DNA from: Bdellovibrio sp. 22V
GTDB taxonomy: Bacteria > Bdellovibrionota > Bdellovibrionia > Bdellovibrionales > Bdellovibrionaceae
Direction: 5' to 3'
DNA: 64,000 nucleotides
Assembly: GCF_030169785.1 (NCBI RefSeq)
Contig: NZ_CP125854.1
Coordinates: forward strand, 1,550,001-1,614,000
The first letter of the stretch is position 1. Every line of letters begins with the position of its first letter. Under the pieces are notes generated by a model. It saw only the letters and a program-made list of their open reading frames with translations, did no database searches and was not told the DNA's origin. Positions 52,390-61,050 of the stretch are shown here, one piece after another. A program made the position numbers and the translations under genes.

Positions 52390-52443
52390 GGTACGGCCTT
52401 ACTTTTGGTTGAGCAGTTGCACAACCAAAAGTAAGGCCGTACC
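52390..52443. repeat. Perfect 22-bp inverted repeat between convergent genes
   Basis: Arms 52390-52411 and 52422-52443 are perfectly complementary with a 10-nt loop (AGCAGTTGCA); each arm begins GGTACGGCCTTAC when read inward. It starts 2 bp after the EEP stop and ends 8 bp before the cdd stop. No U tract follows on either strand, so it is not a standard terminator. Confidence 0.9.
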
Positions 52444-52450
52444 TCAAGAA

Positions 52451-52855
52451 TTAATCTAAATGTTTTGGTGTGAACGCTTCCGGGAAGATCTCGGGGAAGG
52501 CGAAGGTTTTCATTTTGCCTTGCAGGTTGGCCGTGTGAATGACGGTTTGTTCGTTGGCGAATTCTGCAATCACTTGACGACAAAAGCCGCATGGAGGCCA
52601 GGGTTTTTCAGCATCACTGATCACCAGGACTTCTTTGATTTGTTTGTGAGCGCCTTCACTGACCGCTTTAAAAATCGCCACGCGTTCCGCGCAAACAGTT
52701 CCACCGAAAGAGGCATTTTCAACATTGCATCCGGCATGAATGGTGCCGTCGCTCATTAAAACGGCTGCGCCGATGTGAGCGTTCGAGTAGGGGGCGTGTG
52801 CGCGTTTTTGTGCGGTCGCCGCAGCTTCAAAAAGTTTTTTTTGTATCTCTGTCAT
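52451..52855 (-). CDS. cdd: Cytidine deaminase
   Basis: 134 residues. HAGCNVENASFGGTVCAERV carries the CAE zinc ligand and catalytic Glu, and PCGFCRQVIAEF supplies the other two zinc cysteines, the pattern of homotetrameric Cdd. It deaminates cytidine and deoxycytidine, useful for salvage of nucleosides from prey. Its ATG overlaps the Maf stop by 4 nt. Confidence 0.95.
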   Translation of the reverse strand: MTEIQKKLFEAAATAQKRAHAPYSNAHIGAAVLMSDGTIHAGCNVENASFGGTVCAERVAIFKAVSEGAHKQIKEVLVISDAEKPWPPCGFCRQVIAEFANEQTVIHTANLQGKMKTFAFPEIFPEAFTPKHLD

Positions 52856-53421
52856 AGACCTAAATTCTCTAATATTTTGCTGAGTTCAATCAAGGGCAAA
52901 CCTTGAATCGCCGTGAAATCTTGGCTTTCGATTTTTTCAAAAAGCTGGATTCCGTGTTTTTCAATTTTATAACTGCCGGCACAATCGGTCGCCTGATCCA
53001 AATCCACGTAGCGCTCGATTTTTTCGCGGCTTAAAGGCTTCATGTGCATGCGTGTGATATCGGTATAAGGAATGGGCTTGTCGCCGTCAAAAACACAGAT
53101 CGCCGTGATCAGCTCGTGCGTCTTGCCTTGCATCGCAAGAAGCTGTTCGACGGCTTTTTCGCGCGTGTGTGATTTGCCAATGATGCGGCCTTCGAAGGAG
53201 ACCAACTGGTCGCCGCCAATAACGACGCGGCCCGGAGCTTTGAGGCTTGCGGCTTTCAAATACGCGAGTTTTTCGGCCAGAGCTCTTGGAGAAAGGCTCG
53301 GATCTTTCTCTTTTTCTTCGTCGATCAAGGGCGCTTGGGACGTAAAAGTGTAAGCCAATCGAGAAAGAAGCTCTTGGCGGTATTTAGAAGTGCTTGCGAG
53401 AATGAGTTGTTTTTGTGCCAT
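52852..53421 (-). CDS. maf: Maf-family nucleotide pyrophosphatase
   Basis: 189 residues with LILASTSKYRQELLSRL (phosphate loop with R), IDEEKEKDPSLSPRALAEKL, VVIGGDQLVSFEGRIIGK and YVDLDQATDCAGSYKIEKHG. The fold removes pyrophosphate from non-canonical or methylated nucleoside triphosphates. Whether it is of the dTTP/UTP or m7GTP type is not clear from motif reading. Coupled to cdd, forming a small nucleotide-handling operon. Confidence 0.92.
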   Translation of the reverse strand: MAQKQLILASTSKYRQELLSRLAYTFTSQAPLIDEEKEKDPSLSPRALAEKLAYLKAASLKAPGRVVIGGDQLVSFEGRIIGKSHTREKAVEQLLAMQGKTHELITAICVFDGDKPIPYTDITRMHMKPLSREKIERYVDLDQATDCAGSYKIEKHGIQLFEKIESQDFTAIQGLPLIELSKILENLGL

Positions 53422-53558
53422 ACCCTTTCAACCTAAAGGCTTGTTGAGTTTTTGGGTAGGTAGTAGCGCCGCGCCATCATTCCTTCTCTGTAAAAACTAT
53501 AATTTAAGAGCCAACGGAGGGAAATTGCGGTAGAAGCTTAAGTCAGTTGGACCAAGTT

Positions 53559-54470
53559 ATGACGAAAAAAAATCTTCCCGATGTAGCAAAAGAAACCCAT
53601 TCTGAAAAGTATGCGCCCATTGACTGGGTTGGGATGGGTTCCATTGAAGTTCCTCTTTTACTCAAACAAAGTGATGGCGTGTACAGGATTCCTGCACGTG
53701 TGGATGCCAAGGTAAGTCTTGATAAAAAGCCTTCTCGTGGCATTCACATGTCTCGTCTGTATCTCATCACGCAAGAGACGATCTCTAAAAATGAAATGTC
53801 TTTGGATCTTCTCGGCAAAACCACCGACGAGTTTTTGAAAACTCACGAAGACCTTTCCACGCAAGCATTGGTGCAGGTGCAGTTCGAAGCTCCTCTTGTG
53901 CGCAAGGCTTTGAAAAGTGCGAATCAGGCGTGGCGCTCTTATCCAGTGATTCTTTCGGCCTTCAATGAAGAGGGTGTGAAGAGTTACTATGTCGAAGTCG
54001 TCGTGACTTATTCAAGCACGTGCCCGGCTTCGGCGGCGTTGTCGAGACAGCTCATTCAAGACGGTTTTAAGCAGCAGTTTGAAAATCAGTCTTTGGATTA
54101 TGATGTTGTTCACTCGTGGTTGGGAACTCCGCAGGGGATTGTGGCAACACCTCATGCGCAAAGAAGTTTTGCGCGCGTGAAGGCGGAAGTCGGCCCGAAT
54201 TACGATTATGGCGCTTTGATCGACATCGTTGAAGAAGCCTTGCAGACGGCGGTGCAGGGAGCGGTGAAGAGAGAAGACGAGCAGGAGTTTGCTCTTCGTA
54301 ACGGACAGAACTTGATGTTCTGTGAAGATGCTGCTCGCCGCGTGAAAGAAGCGTTGGACGAGAAAGCCGAAATCTTGGATTACGTTGCTGAGTTCAGTCA
54401 TGTCGAGAGTTTGCATCCGCACAACGCGGTTTCGCACATCTCGAAGGGGCTAAAGCTGCGTCATTTTTAG
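53559..54470 (+). CDS. folE2: GTP cyclohydrolase FolE2 (type IB)
   Basis: 303 residues from the ATG at 53559; an in-frame TTG at 53547 has no better signal. Signatures: DWVGMGSIEVPLLL, RGIHMSRLYLIT, VVVTYSSTCPASAALSRQLI with the active Cys, TPHAQRSFARV and GQNLMFCEDAARRV. It makes dihydroneopterin triphosphate for folate (and queuosine) synthesis, and can use metals other than zinc. In several bacteria folE2 is a zinc-starvation gene, which fits with a Fur-family regulator gene next to it. Confidence 0.95.
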   Translation: MTKKNLPDVAKETHSEKYAPIDWVGMGSIEVPLLLKQSDGVYRIPARVDAKVSLDKKPSRGIHMSRLYLITQETISKNEMSLDLLGKTTDEFLKTHEDLSTQALVQVQFEAPLVRKALKSANQAWRSYPVILSAFNEEGVKSYYVEVVVTYSSTCPASAALSRQLIQDGFKQQFENQSLDYDVVHSWLGTPQGIVATPHAQRSFARVKAEVGPNYDYGALIDIVEEALQTAVQGAVKREDEQEFALRNGQNLMFCEDAARRVKEALDEKAEILDYVAEFSHVESLHPHNAVSHISKGLKLRHF

Positions 54471-54516
54471 GGTTTCTCGGTTTTTGCGCCCTTTCCGCCG
54501 TGTAATAATAACCAAT

Positions 54517-54531
54517 TGAAAATGATTCTTA
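54517..54531. promoter_or_regulatory. Possible Fur-type box upstream of the Fur-family gene
   Basis: TGAAAATGATTCTTA matches the TGATAAT-n-ATTATCA 7-1-7 pattern at 11 of 14 positions. It lies 55 bp before the proposed start at 54586, where it could mediate autoregulation. A single match of this quality in AT-rich DNA can arise by chance. Confidence 0.4.
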
Positions 54532-54585
54532 ATAAAAATGGACTTCAAAGGATCTTTCCTCTATAAAAGTTCCTTTGAGGTGTTC

Positions 54586-55086
54586 ATGGGTAAAGACTCC
54601 GTTCCATTCCTGCCAAGACAACATGATGAAGATATCGTCGTTCACCAGGACGAGTTCGATGACTCGGAATTAAAGCGTATTATTCGTGCTTTAAACCTGA
54701 AGGTGACGACACAGAGAATGGCGATCTTGAAGTCCTTGCACGAGGGCCGTCGTCACGTCACCGCTCAAGAACTTTACGAAAAACTCAATAAAGATCATCC
54801 TGATATTGGCTTTGCGACGGTGTACCGTTTTCTTCGTACTTTGACAGAGGGTGCTTTCGTAACGGAAGTTCGTATGGGCGGATTGCCGGCTCGTTATGAA
54901 TTAACACCAAAGGGTCACCATGACCATTTAACGTGTGTAAAATGCGGTAAGATCTGTGAATTCGAAAATAAAGCGATTGAGAGTTTGCAAGAGAAGGTCG
55001 CGAACCAATTTGGTTTCAAACTGACTCATCATATTCTTGAGCTTTACGGCGTATGTCCAGCTTGCCAGGCGAAGTCTGCGACATAA
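54586..55086 (+). CDS. Fur-family metal-dependent regulator (Fur or Zur type)
   Basis: 166 residues from the ATG at 54586 with GAGG upstream; an earlier ATG (54538) lacks a site. Winged helix: LKVTTQRMAILKSLHEGRRH, then FATVYRFLRTLTEGAFVTEV. The metal region has GHHDHLTCVKCGKICEFENK and HHILELYGVCPAC, with both CxxC pairs of the structural zinc and the HHDH regulatory site. An acidic N-terminal extension (DEDIVVHQDEFDDSELKR) precedes. Fur and Zur cannot be separated by eye; folE2 next door slightly favours zinc. Confidence 0.85.
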   Translation: MGKDSVPFLPRQHDEDIVVHQDEFDDSELKRIIRALNLKVTTQRMAILKSLHEGRRHVTAQELYEKLNKDHPDIGFATVYRFLRTLTEGAFVTEVRMGGLPARYELTPKGHHDHLTCVKCGKICEFENKAIESLQEKVANQFGFKLTHHILELYGVCPACQAKSAT

Positions 55087-55127
55087 ACATTTAAGACTTA
55101 ATTTGATACGACCGATACGAAGAGGAC

Positions 55128-56420
55128 ATGAAGAACACTTTGAAAAGTGGGGCGCTCGTCCTCTTCGCATTTTTAAGCTTTGGTTTTAAGGGCAATGACA
55201 TCATTGAACTGCAAGGCTATTTCAATGCGCGCTACTCTGCGAACTTTTTAAAATCCACGAAAAACGTTAAATATGTTCTTCCTCCCGGCACTAAAGCCCG
55301 CATTCAAGAAAGCAAAGCTTTTAGTTCGGGTAACTATGGTTTGAAAGTCGAAGTCATGACTGGCTCACGTAAAGGGCAAAGCGTCTGGGTTTATTATAAA
55401 TCTTCGGACCCTGCGATGAAGCTTTATCCGAGCGAAGACAAAATGCAGGAAGAAAAACCCGTGACTCGGGTTGAAGACGCAAGTCACGTCAAAACCACGC
55501 AAGAAACGGAAGCCCTTCGTGTGCCTGCGGTGGAAGACGCGGCAGAGATTGTCAATGAAGCCGTTAAAAAAGGAAATGAAGCCGTCAAGGCTTCGGAACT
55601 TCCCGGTGGACCTTGTGACGATTGTAAAGTCGCGAATGAATATGCCCGTGATATTGCGCCTCCTCCGATTTGGGGAACACCGCTGCCGGAACCGTTGGGC
55701 GCTCCTCAAGCAGGTCAAGAAACTCCCACCTTGAATCCTCCCAAGAGGACAATCAATCCGCATAGTATCCGTCCCGTGCGTTGCGGTTCGCATCCTGACA
55801 GCTATGATGTTTGCACGTTTGAAGGCGATACGGAGCCAGGTCGTTTTAAGTTTATGAATCGCGGACCGAACGCGATCGTGCCGGGTGGTGGCGATCGTTC
55901 ACGCATGCGTGAGTGGTCTTTTGATTTTGAAGCCGGGGCCCGGCAGGATTTGGGTTTTGCGATCAGCGACATGCCGAATTCGACGATCAGTCAAACGCAG
56001 GAAAGTTATTTTATTTTACTGCCACGCAAAACGTTGCCGCATGTGCGCACGCAAGGAAACAAACACATCGTGACATTGCCGACGGGTGAAACTGTGGTCT
56101 TTGATAAAAATACCAAAGAGGTTCTTGGCGGCGTGCTTTCTGAAAACGGTCCGATCACTCGCGGCGTGCGCGAATTGGACCCTGCCAAAATCTCGTATAA
56201 AGGTTCTGGTGTGATGATTCGTGTGGATCGCCGTGGAGAAGAGCCGCGTTTGCAGGCTAAAGGCTTGGCAACTGTCACAAAAGGCTCGCGCACATGTCGC
56301 GTGCCGGTGAAAGAACTTTGGCCTGACCAAAGCCAAAGATCTGCGGTGCATTTCAAGTATTTCTCAGACTCTGACGCTGATGCGTATTTAAAACGCAAAT
56401 GCGGCTTTGGTTTTCAATAG
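55128..56420 (+). CDS. Secreted protein with an SH3-like N-terminal domain
   Basis: 430 residues; AGAGGAC site; signal peptide ending near FGFKG. Residues about 35-95 (RYSANFLKSTKNVKYVLPPG, KARIQESKAFSSGNYGLKVE, KGQSVWVYYK) look like a bacterial SH3 wall-binding domain. A low-complexity Pro/Glu linker follows. A beta-rich C-terminal domain (residues about 200-430) contains two cysteine pairs (VRCGSHPDSYDVCTF, RTCRVP and KRKCGFGFQ). No known family. Periplasmic or exported; wall targeting is a modest inference. Confidence 0.72.
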   Translation: MKNTLKSGALVLFAFLSFGFKGNDIIELQGYFNARYSANFLKSTKNVKYVLPPGTKARIQESKAFSSGNYGLKVEVMTGSRKGQSVWVYYKSSDPAMKLYPSEDKMQEEKPVTRVEDASHVKTTQETEALRVPAVEDAAEIVNEAVKKGNEAVKASELPGGPCDDCKVANEYARDIAPPPIWGTPLPEPLGAPQAGQETPTLNPPKRTINPHSIRPVRCGSHPDSYDVCTFEGDTEPGRFKFMNRGPNAIVPGGGDRSRMREWSFDFEAGARQDLGFAISDMPNSTISQTQESYFILLPRKTLPHVRTQGNKHIVTLPTGETVVFDKNTKEVLGGVLSENGPITRGVRELDPAKISYKGSGVMIRVDRRGEEPRLQAKGLATVTKGSRTCRVPVKELWPDQSQRSAVHFKYFSDSDADAYLKRKCGFGFQ

Positions 56421-56462
56421 TCTCTTGCGAAGCGCATTGTCCTCGGCCTAGAATGAGGACTT

Positions 56463-59063
56463 ATGTCACAAGCTGAAGATGGAATCGTAGTCAAGGGCGC
56501 CAAAGAACACAATCTCAAGGATGTGAGTGTCACCATTCCTCGTAACAAGATCACGGTCTTTACAGGTTTGAGTGGCAGTGGAAAATCCTCTTTAGCTTTC
56601 GATACGGTGTATGCCGAAGGTCAGCGCCGTTATGTCGAAAGTCTTTCGGCGTACGCCCGCAATTTTCTTGAACAGTTGAAAAAACCGGAAGTGGATTCGA
56701 TTACGGGGCTTTCTCCGGCGATTGCGATCGATCAAAAATCGGTGAGCACGAATCCGCGCTCTACTGTCGGAACGGTGACAGAGATTTACGATTATTTGCG
56801 TTTGCTTTACGCAAAGCTCGGCGTGCCAGAGTGCCCCATTCATCATATTCCGGTGAGCAGTCAAACTCCGCAGCAAATCATCGAAGAGGTGATGAAGAAA
56901 AGCGCGGGAACAAAATTCTATGTTCTGGCGCCGATGGCTTCCGGAAAAAAAGGGGAGTTCTTAGCGGAGTTCCAGCGTTGGGCGAAAAAAGGTTTCGTGA
57001 AAGCGAAAGTCGACGGCAAGATGATTGATCTTGATAAAGCGACGAAGCTTGCGAAAACGAAAACGCATGACATTGATCTTGTCGTGGACCAGTTGATTTT
57101 GAAAGACACGATGAAACTCCGTCTTTCAGAGAGCATCAACACAGCTCTTTCCATGGCAAATGGCCGTGTGATCATTGAAACTCTTGATGGGCAAAGAACG
57201 TCTTATTCGCTGCACTCGGCCTGTCCTGAGTGCGGTTACAGCTTCCCGGAAATTGAACCGCGTCTTTTTAGTTTCAACAATCCTCGTGGCGCTTGTGCTA
57301 CTTGTAATGGCTTAGGCACTATTGACCTTGTTGAGGAAGAACAGTTTTCTGATTCAGAGGTTGGCGGCAAAAAACTCGATAAAGTTGTCTATAAATACAA
57401 AGGCAAAAAAACCTCTGACGAAGATGAAGAAGAAGGCGAGGAGATGGAGCTTTCCGCGTGCCCCGATTGTCACGGCTCGCGTTTGAAACAAGAAGCTTTG
57501 AATATTCGTCTGGGCGGAAAGACGATTGCGGAACTTTCTGATTTGGGTGCCGTTGAATTGCGCGAGTGGATTTCGAAAATTCAATGGAAGAGCAAAGATC
57601 AACTGATTGCGGAAAAAATCGTTAAACAAATTCTTGGCCGCTTGGATTATTTGATCCGGGTGGGCACGGGGTATTTGTCGCTGAGCCGTCCTTCGCGCAC
57701 GCTTTCGGGCGGGGAAGCTCAGCGTATTCGTTTGGCGACGCAAGTGGGTTCTTCTTTGATCGGCGTTCTTTACGTGATGGACGAACCAAGTATCGGTTTG
57801 CATCCGCGTGATCACCACAGACTTTTGCATATCATCGGAGAGTTGAAGGATCGCGGGAATACGATTTTGTTGGTCGAGCACGATGAAGACACGATTCGCT
57901 ATGCCGATTTCGTTGTCGACCTGGGCCCGCGCGCGGGTGTCCTTGGCGGAGAAAAAATGGCGTCAGGCACTCCCGATGAATTGGCGAACGATCCGCGTTC
58001 GCTGACAGGACGTTACCTAAAAGGGGAGCTGCGTATTCCAGTTCCTAAAGAACGTCGCAAAGGGAACGGCGAAGAGCTGCGTATTATCGGCGCATCGGGA
58101 AACAATTTGCAGAATGTCGATATGACGATTCCATTGGGAACGTTCACCGCTGTGACCGGTGTTTCCGGCTCTGGGAAAAGTACGCTGATTATCGATACGC
58201 TTTATAAAATTTTAGCGAAACATTTCTTTAAAGCGTTGGCGAGTCCGTCTCCCTACAAAAAAATCGAGGGCTTGGATAAGCTCGATAAGGTCATCGATAT
58301 CAACCAAAGACCGATCGGAAGAACGCCGCGTTCAACTCCTGCGACGTATGTCGGTTTGTTCCCGATGATTCGTGATCTGTTTGCGAACTTACCGGACTCG
58401 AAACTGCGGGGTTATGAACCGGGCCGTTTTAGTTTCAACGTCAAAGGCGGTCGCTGTGAAACGTGTTTGGGGCATGGGCAGATCCGTGTCGAAATGCACT
58501 TCCTTAGCGATGTCTTTGTCACGTGCGACACGTGCCAAGGCCGTCGGTACAATCGCGAGACTTTAAATATTAAATACAAAGGCAAGTCGATTGCCGACGT
58601 CTTGGAAATGAGTGTGGGGGAAGCTCTCGAGTTTTTCCGCAATCACACGCAGATTTACCGTAAGCTGGATACTTTGCACCGAGTAGGCTTGGATTATATG
58701 ACGCTTGGGCAAAGCTCGACGACATTGTCGGGTGGGGAAGCTCAGCGCGTGAAGCTTTCTAAGGAGCTTTCTCGTCGCGGCACCGGCAAGACTTTATATA
58801 TCCTCGATGAACCGACAACAGGTTTGCACTTTGACGATGTTCGTAAGCTTGTGGAATTGATTCAAGAGCTTGCGGATCAGGGCAACACCGTTCTCGTGAT
58901 CGAACACAATCTGGAGGTCATTAAGACCGCAGATCACGTGATTGACTTGGGACCGGATGGTGGAAAGGGCGGCGGCCGCATCGTGGCGGTGGGTACTCCT
59001 GAACAAGTTGCTAAAGTTTCGAGCAGTGAAACCGGCAAATTCTTAAAGTCCGTTTTGAAGTGA
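56463..59063 (+). CDS. uvrA: UvrABC system protein A
   Basis: 866 residues, shorter than the roughly 940 of E. coli UvrA. Two ABC ATPase halves: Walker A GLSGSGKSSLAFDT and GVSGSGKSTLIIDT; signatures LSGGEAQRIRLA and LSGGEAQRVKLS; Walker B VLYVMDEPSIGLHPRD and LYILDEPTTGLHFDD. Zinc modules: CPECGYSFPEIEPRLFSFNN to CATCNGLG, CPDCHGSRL, and CETCLGHGQIRVEMH to CDTCQGRRY. An acidic insert (SDEDEEEGEEME, residues about 317-330) precedes the CPDC module. It scans DNA for bulky damage and loads UvrB. No LexA-like box is seen upstream. Confidence 0.96.
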   Translation: MSQAEDGIVVKGAKEHNLKDVSVTIPRNKITVFTGLSGSGKSSLAFDTVYAEGQRRYVESLSAYARNFLEQLKKPEVDSITGLSPAIAIDQKSVSTNPRSTVGTVTEIYDYLRLLYAKLGVPECPIHHIPVSSQTPQQIIEEVMKKSAGTKFYVLAPMASGKKGEFLAEFQRWAKKGFVKAKVDGKMIDLDKATKLAKTKTHDIDLVVDQLILKDTMKLRLSESINTALSMANGRVIIETLDGQRTSYSLHSACPECGYSFPEIEPRLFSFNNPRGACATCNGLGTIDLVEEEQFSDSEVGGKKLDKVVYKYKGKKTSDEDEEEGEEMELSACPDCHGSRLKQEALNIRLGGKTIAELSDLGAVELREWISKIQWKSKDQLIAEKIVKQILGRLDYLIRVGTGYLSLSRPSRTLSGGEAQRIRLATQVGSSLIGVLYVMDEPSIGLHPRDHHRLLHIIGELKDRGNTILLVEHDEDTIRYADFVVDLGPRAGVLGGEKMASGTPDELANDPRSLTGRYLKGELRIPVPKERRKGNGEELRIIGASGNNLQNVDMTIPLGTFTAVTGVSGSGKSTLIIDTLYKILAKHFFKALASPSPYKKIEGLDKLDKVIDINQRPIGRTPRSTPATYVGLFPMIRDLFANLPDSKLRGYEPGRFSFNVKGGRCETCLGHGQIRVEMHFLSDVFVTCDTCQGRRYNRETLNIKYKGKSIADVLEMSVGEALEFFRNHTQIYRKLDTLHRVGLDYMTLGQSSTTLSGGEAQRVKLSKELSRRGTGKTLYILDEPTTGLHFDDVRKLVELIQELADQGNTVLVIEHNLEVIKTADHVIDLGPDGGKGGGRIVAVGTPEQVAKVSSSETGKFLKSVLK

Positions 59064-59100
59064 TTTGACATCCCCTCAAGAATCGAAGAAATCTTGAGGG

Positions 59101-60138
59101 ATGAAATACTTTACGGGCTCCTTTATCTTTACAATTATTGGTTTGATCGCGTCTTACTTTGTAGGTCATTACTACGGTGGGACTGTGGGAGCAGGGCTGC
59201 AAGCTTTGTTCATCGCCTCGGTTTTGGCGGTTCTTGAAATTTCTCTTTCCTTCGACAATGCGATCGTGAATGCGGTTGTTTTGAAAGAGATGACTCCGGT
59301 GTGGCGTCATCGCTTCCTGACTTGGGGTATGTTGATCGCCGTCTTCGGAATGCGTTTGGTTTTCCCTCTGCTCATCGTCACGTTTATTGCTCATGTCAGT
59401 CCGTGGGAAGCTCTTGTGATGGCGGCAACTCGTCCGGACGATTATGCGCAGTTGATGTTGTCGGCGCACTTGGAAGTCGCGGCCTTCGGGGGCGCGTTCC
59501 TGTTGATGGTGGCGCTGAAGTATTTCTACGACGAAAGCAAAGACCTGCATTGGATTCCTTTTATCGAAAAACCGACGGCGTTTTTGGGCAGCAAAGTCGA
59601 AGCGATCGAAGTGGCACTCAGCTTGATTATTCTTGCGATCATCGCGCACTTCTTGCCGGATGAAAAAGCGTTGCCATTTATTATGGCGGGTATGGCGGGT
59701 CTGATCACTTACGTGATCGTGGACGGGATCGGTTCTTGGTTGGAAGCTTCTGACGGGCAAATGAAAGACGTGCACAAAGCAAGCGCGGGCATGTTCTTGT
59801 ATCTTGAAGTCTTGGATGCTTCATTCAGCTTTGACGGTGTCGTTGGCGCGTTCGCGATCACGCACAATCTGTTCATCATCATGATTGGTTTAAGTATCGG
59901 CGCCTTCTTCGTTCGTAGTTTAACGATCATGTTTGTTGAAAAAGAAGCTTTGACGAAATTCGCGTTCCTTGAGCACGGCGCTTTCTACGCGATCGGTTTA
60001 TTGGCAATGATCATGCTTTCAGATCCATTCTTGCACATCCCTGAATGGTTTACGGGCCTTAGTGGCGGCATCATCATCATCACGTCCTTCTTCTGGTCAC
60101 TCAAAAAGGGCAACGACCTCCAAAACAACCATCACTAG
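59101..60138 (+). CDS. DUF475 / TerC-like integral membrane protein
   Basis: 345 residues, nine to ten helices. Two internally similar Asp-containing motifs in membrane helices, LEISLSFDNAIVNAVVLKEM and LEVLDASFSFDGVVGAFAIT, are the hallmark of the DUF475/TerC families, proposed to move metal ions (Mn2+ in TerC/Alx relatives). A cytoplasmic loop (FIEKPTAFLGSK) separates the halves. Function in Bdellovibrio is unknown; metal export is an inference. It stands alone, 38 bp after uvrA. Confidence 0.82.
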   Translation: MKYFTGSFIFTIIGLIASYFVGHYYGGTVGAGLQALFIASVLAVLEISLSFDNAIVNAVVLKEMTPVWRHRFLTWGMLIAVFGMRLVFPLLIVTFIAHVSPWEALVMAATRPDDYAQLMLSAHLEVAAFGGAFLLMVALKYFYDESKDLHWIPFIEKPTAFLGSKVEAIEVALSLIILAIIAHFLPDEKALPFIMAGMAGLITYVIVDGIGSWLEASDGQMKDVHKASAGMFLYLEVLDASFSFDGVVGAFAITHNLFIIMIGLSIGAFFVRSLTIMFVEKEALTKFAFLEHGAFYAIGLLAMIMLSDPFLHIPEWFTGLSGGIIIITSFFWSLKKGNDLQNNHH

Positions 60139-60174
60139 AAAAGGGCCCAGGGCCCTGTTTCTGAAGTCCGAGGG

Positions 60175-61050
60175 CTATTTTTTGTTGGCGGGGTCGAGCC
60201 AGATTTGGAGGACTGACGCCAGCAGAATGATCAGGGCGCCGGAGGTTTGGAAAAGGCTCAGGCGTTCGCTCAGAATCAGGAATCCGAAGAGCGCCGCGAA
60301 AGGGGATTCGAGAAGGAACAGCATGCTTGCTGTCGAATCCGAGAGAATCCTTTGTGTGCGGATTTGTAAGTAAAAGGCAATCACGCTGGAACCGATACCG
60401 AGGCAAAGAATCCCCAGCCACGGCAGGACCTCAACAACAGGCAAAGAGGTTTTTTCTTGCGCCAGCAAAAGCGGCGTTAAAGCGAGCAAACACCACATCG
60501 ACTGAAAATTGTTAAAACGAAAAGCGTTGCCGACTTTGTTCGAGATTTTCCCGATATAAATAATATGAAAAGCCGCAAAGAGGGAGCAACCGATCGTCCA
60601 CAGATCGCCGACGTTAACGCCTTCAATACGCCCGCCGATCAAAATAAAAGTTCCAATCAGAGCAAGAACCGTCAAAGCATAGTTCTGCCACGAGCTTTTC
60701 GTCTTAAAGAACCACGAATTCAAAACGGGAACAAGAATGACGTAAAGACTGGTCAGAAATCCGCTCTTGCTGGCTGTGGTGTATTTCAAACCGATAGTTT
60801 GCAGAAGCAGCATTCCACCCAACAACAAACCTGCGGGAAGGGCGCGCAGGAGTTCTTCGCGAAGACTTGTGAAGTTGGGACCTTTAAACGAAAGATAAAG
60901 AATTTCGCCGATAAAAAAAGCGACGACAAAGCGATAAAAAAGAGTTTCAACGGGAGTAAAAGCGCGCAAGGCAAAGACCGTCGCGACGAAGCCGAAACCC
61001 CAAAGGATTCCGGCCAAAATCATCTCAAGCACGGCCTGCTTTTTAGTCAA
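60175..61050 (-). CDS. DMT-superfamily (EamA) transporter
   Basis: 291 residues with ten hydrophobic helices forming two EamA repeats; the first has AGILWGFGFVATVFALRAFT and ends near residue 140, the second starts DLWTIGCSLFAAFHIIYIGK. The end ILSERLSLFQTSGALIILLA is typical. It exports or imports small metabolites (amino acids, nucleosides); the substrate is not predictable. It overlaps the flavoprotein gene by 8 nt, so the two are coupled. Confidence 0.9.
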   Translation of the reverse strand: MTKKQAVLEMILAGILWGFGFVATVFALRAFTPVETLFYRFVVAFFIGEILYLSFKGPNFTSLREELLRALPAGLLLGGMLLLQTIGLKYTTASKSGFLTSLYVILVPVLNSWFFKTKSSWQNYALTVLALIGTFILIGGRIEGVNVGDLWTIGCSLFAAFHIIYIGKISNKVGNAFRFNNFQSMWCLLALTPLLLAQEKTSLPVVEVLPWLGILCLGIGSSVIAFYLQIRTQRILSDSTASMLFLLESPFAALFGFLILSERLSLFQTSGALIILLASVLQIWLDPANKK

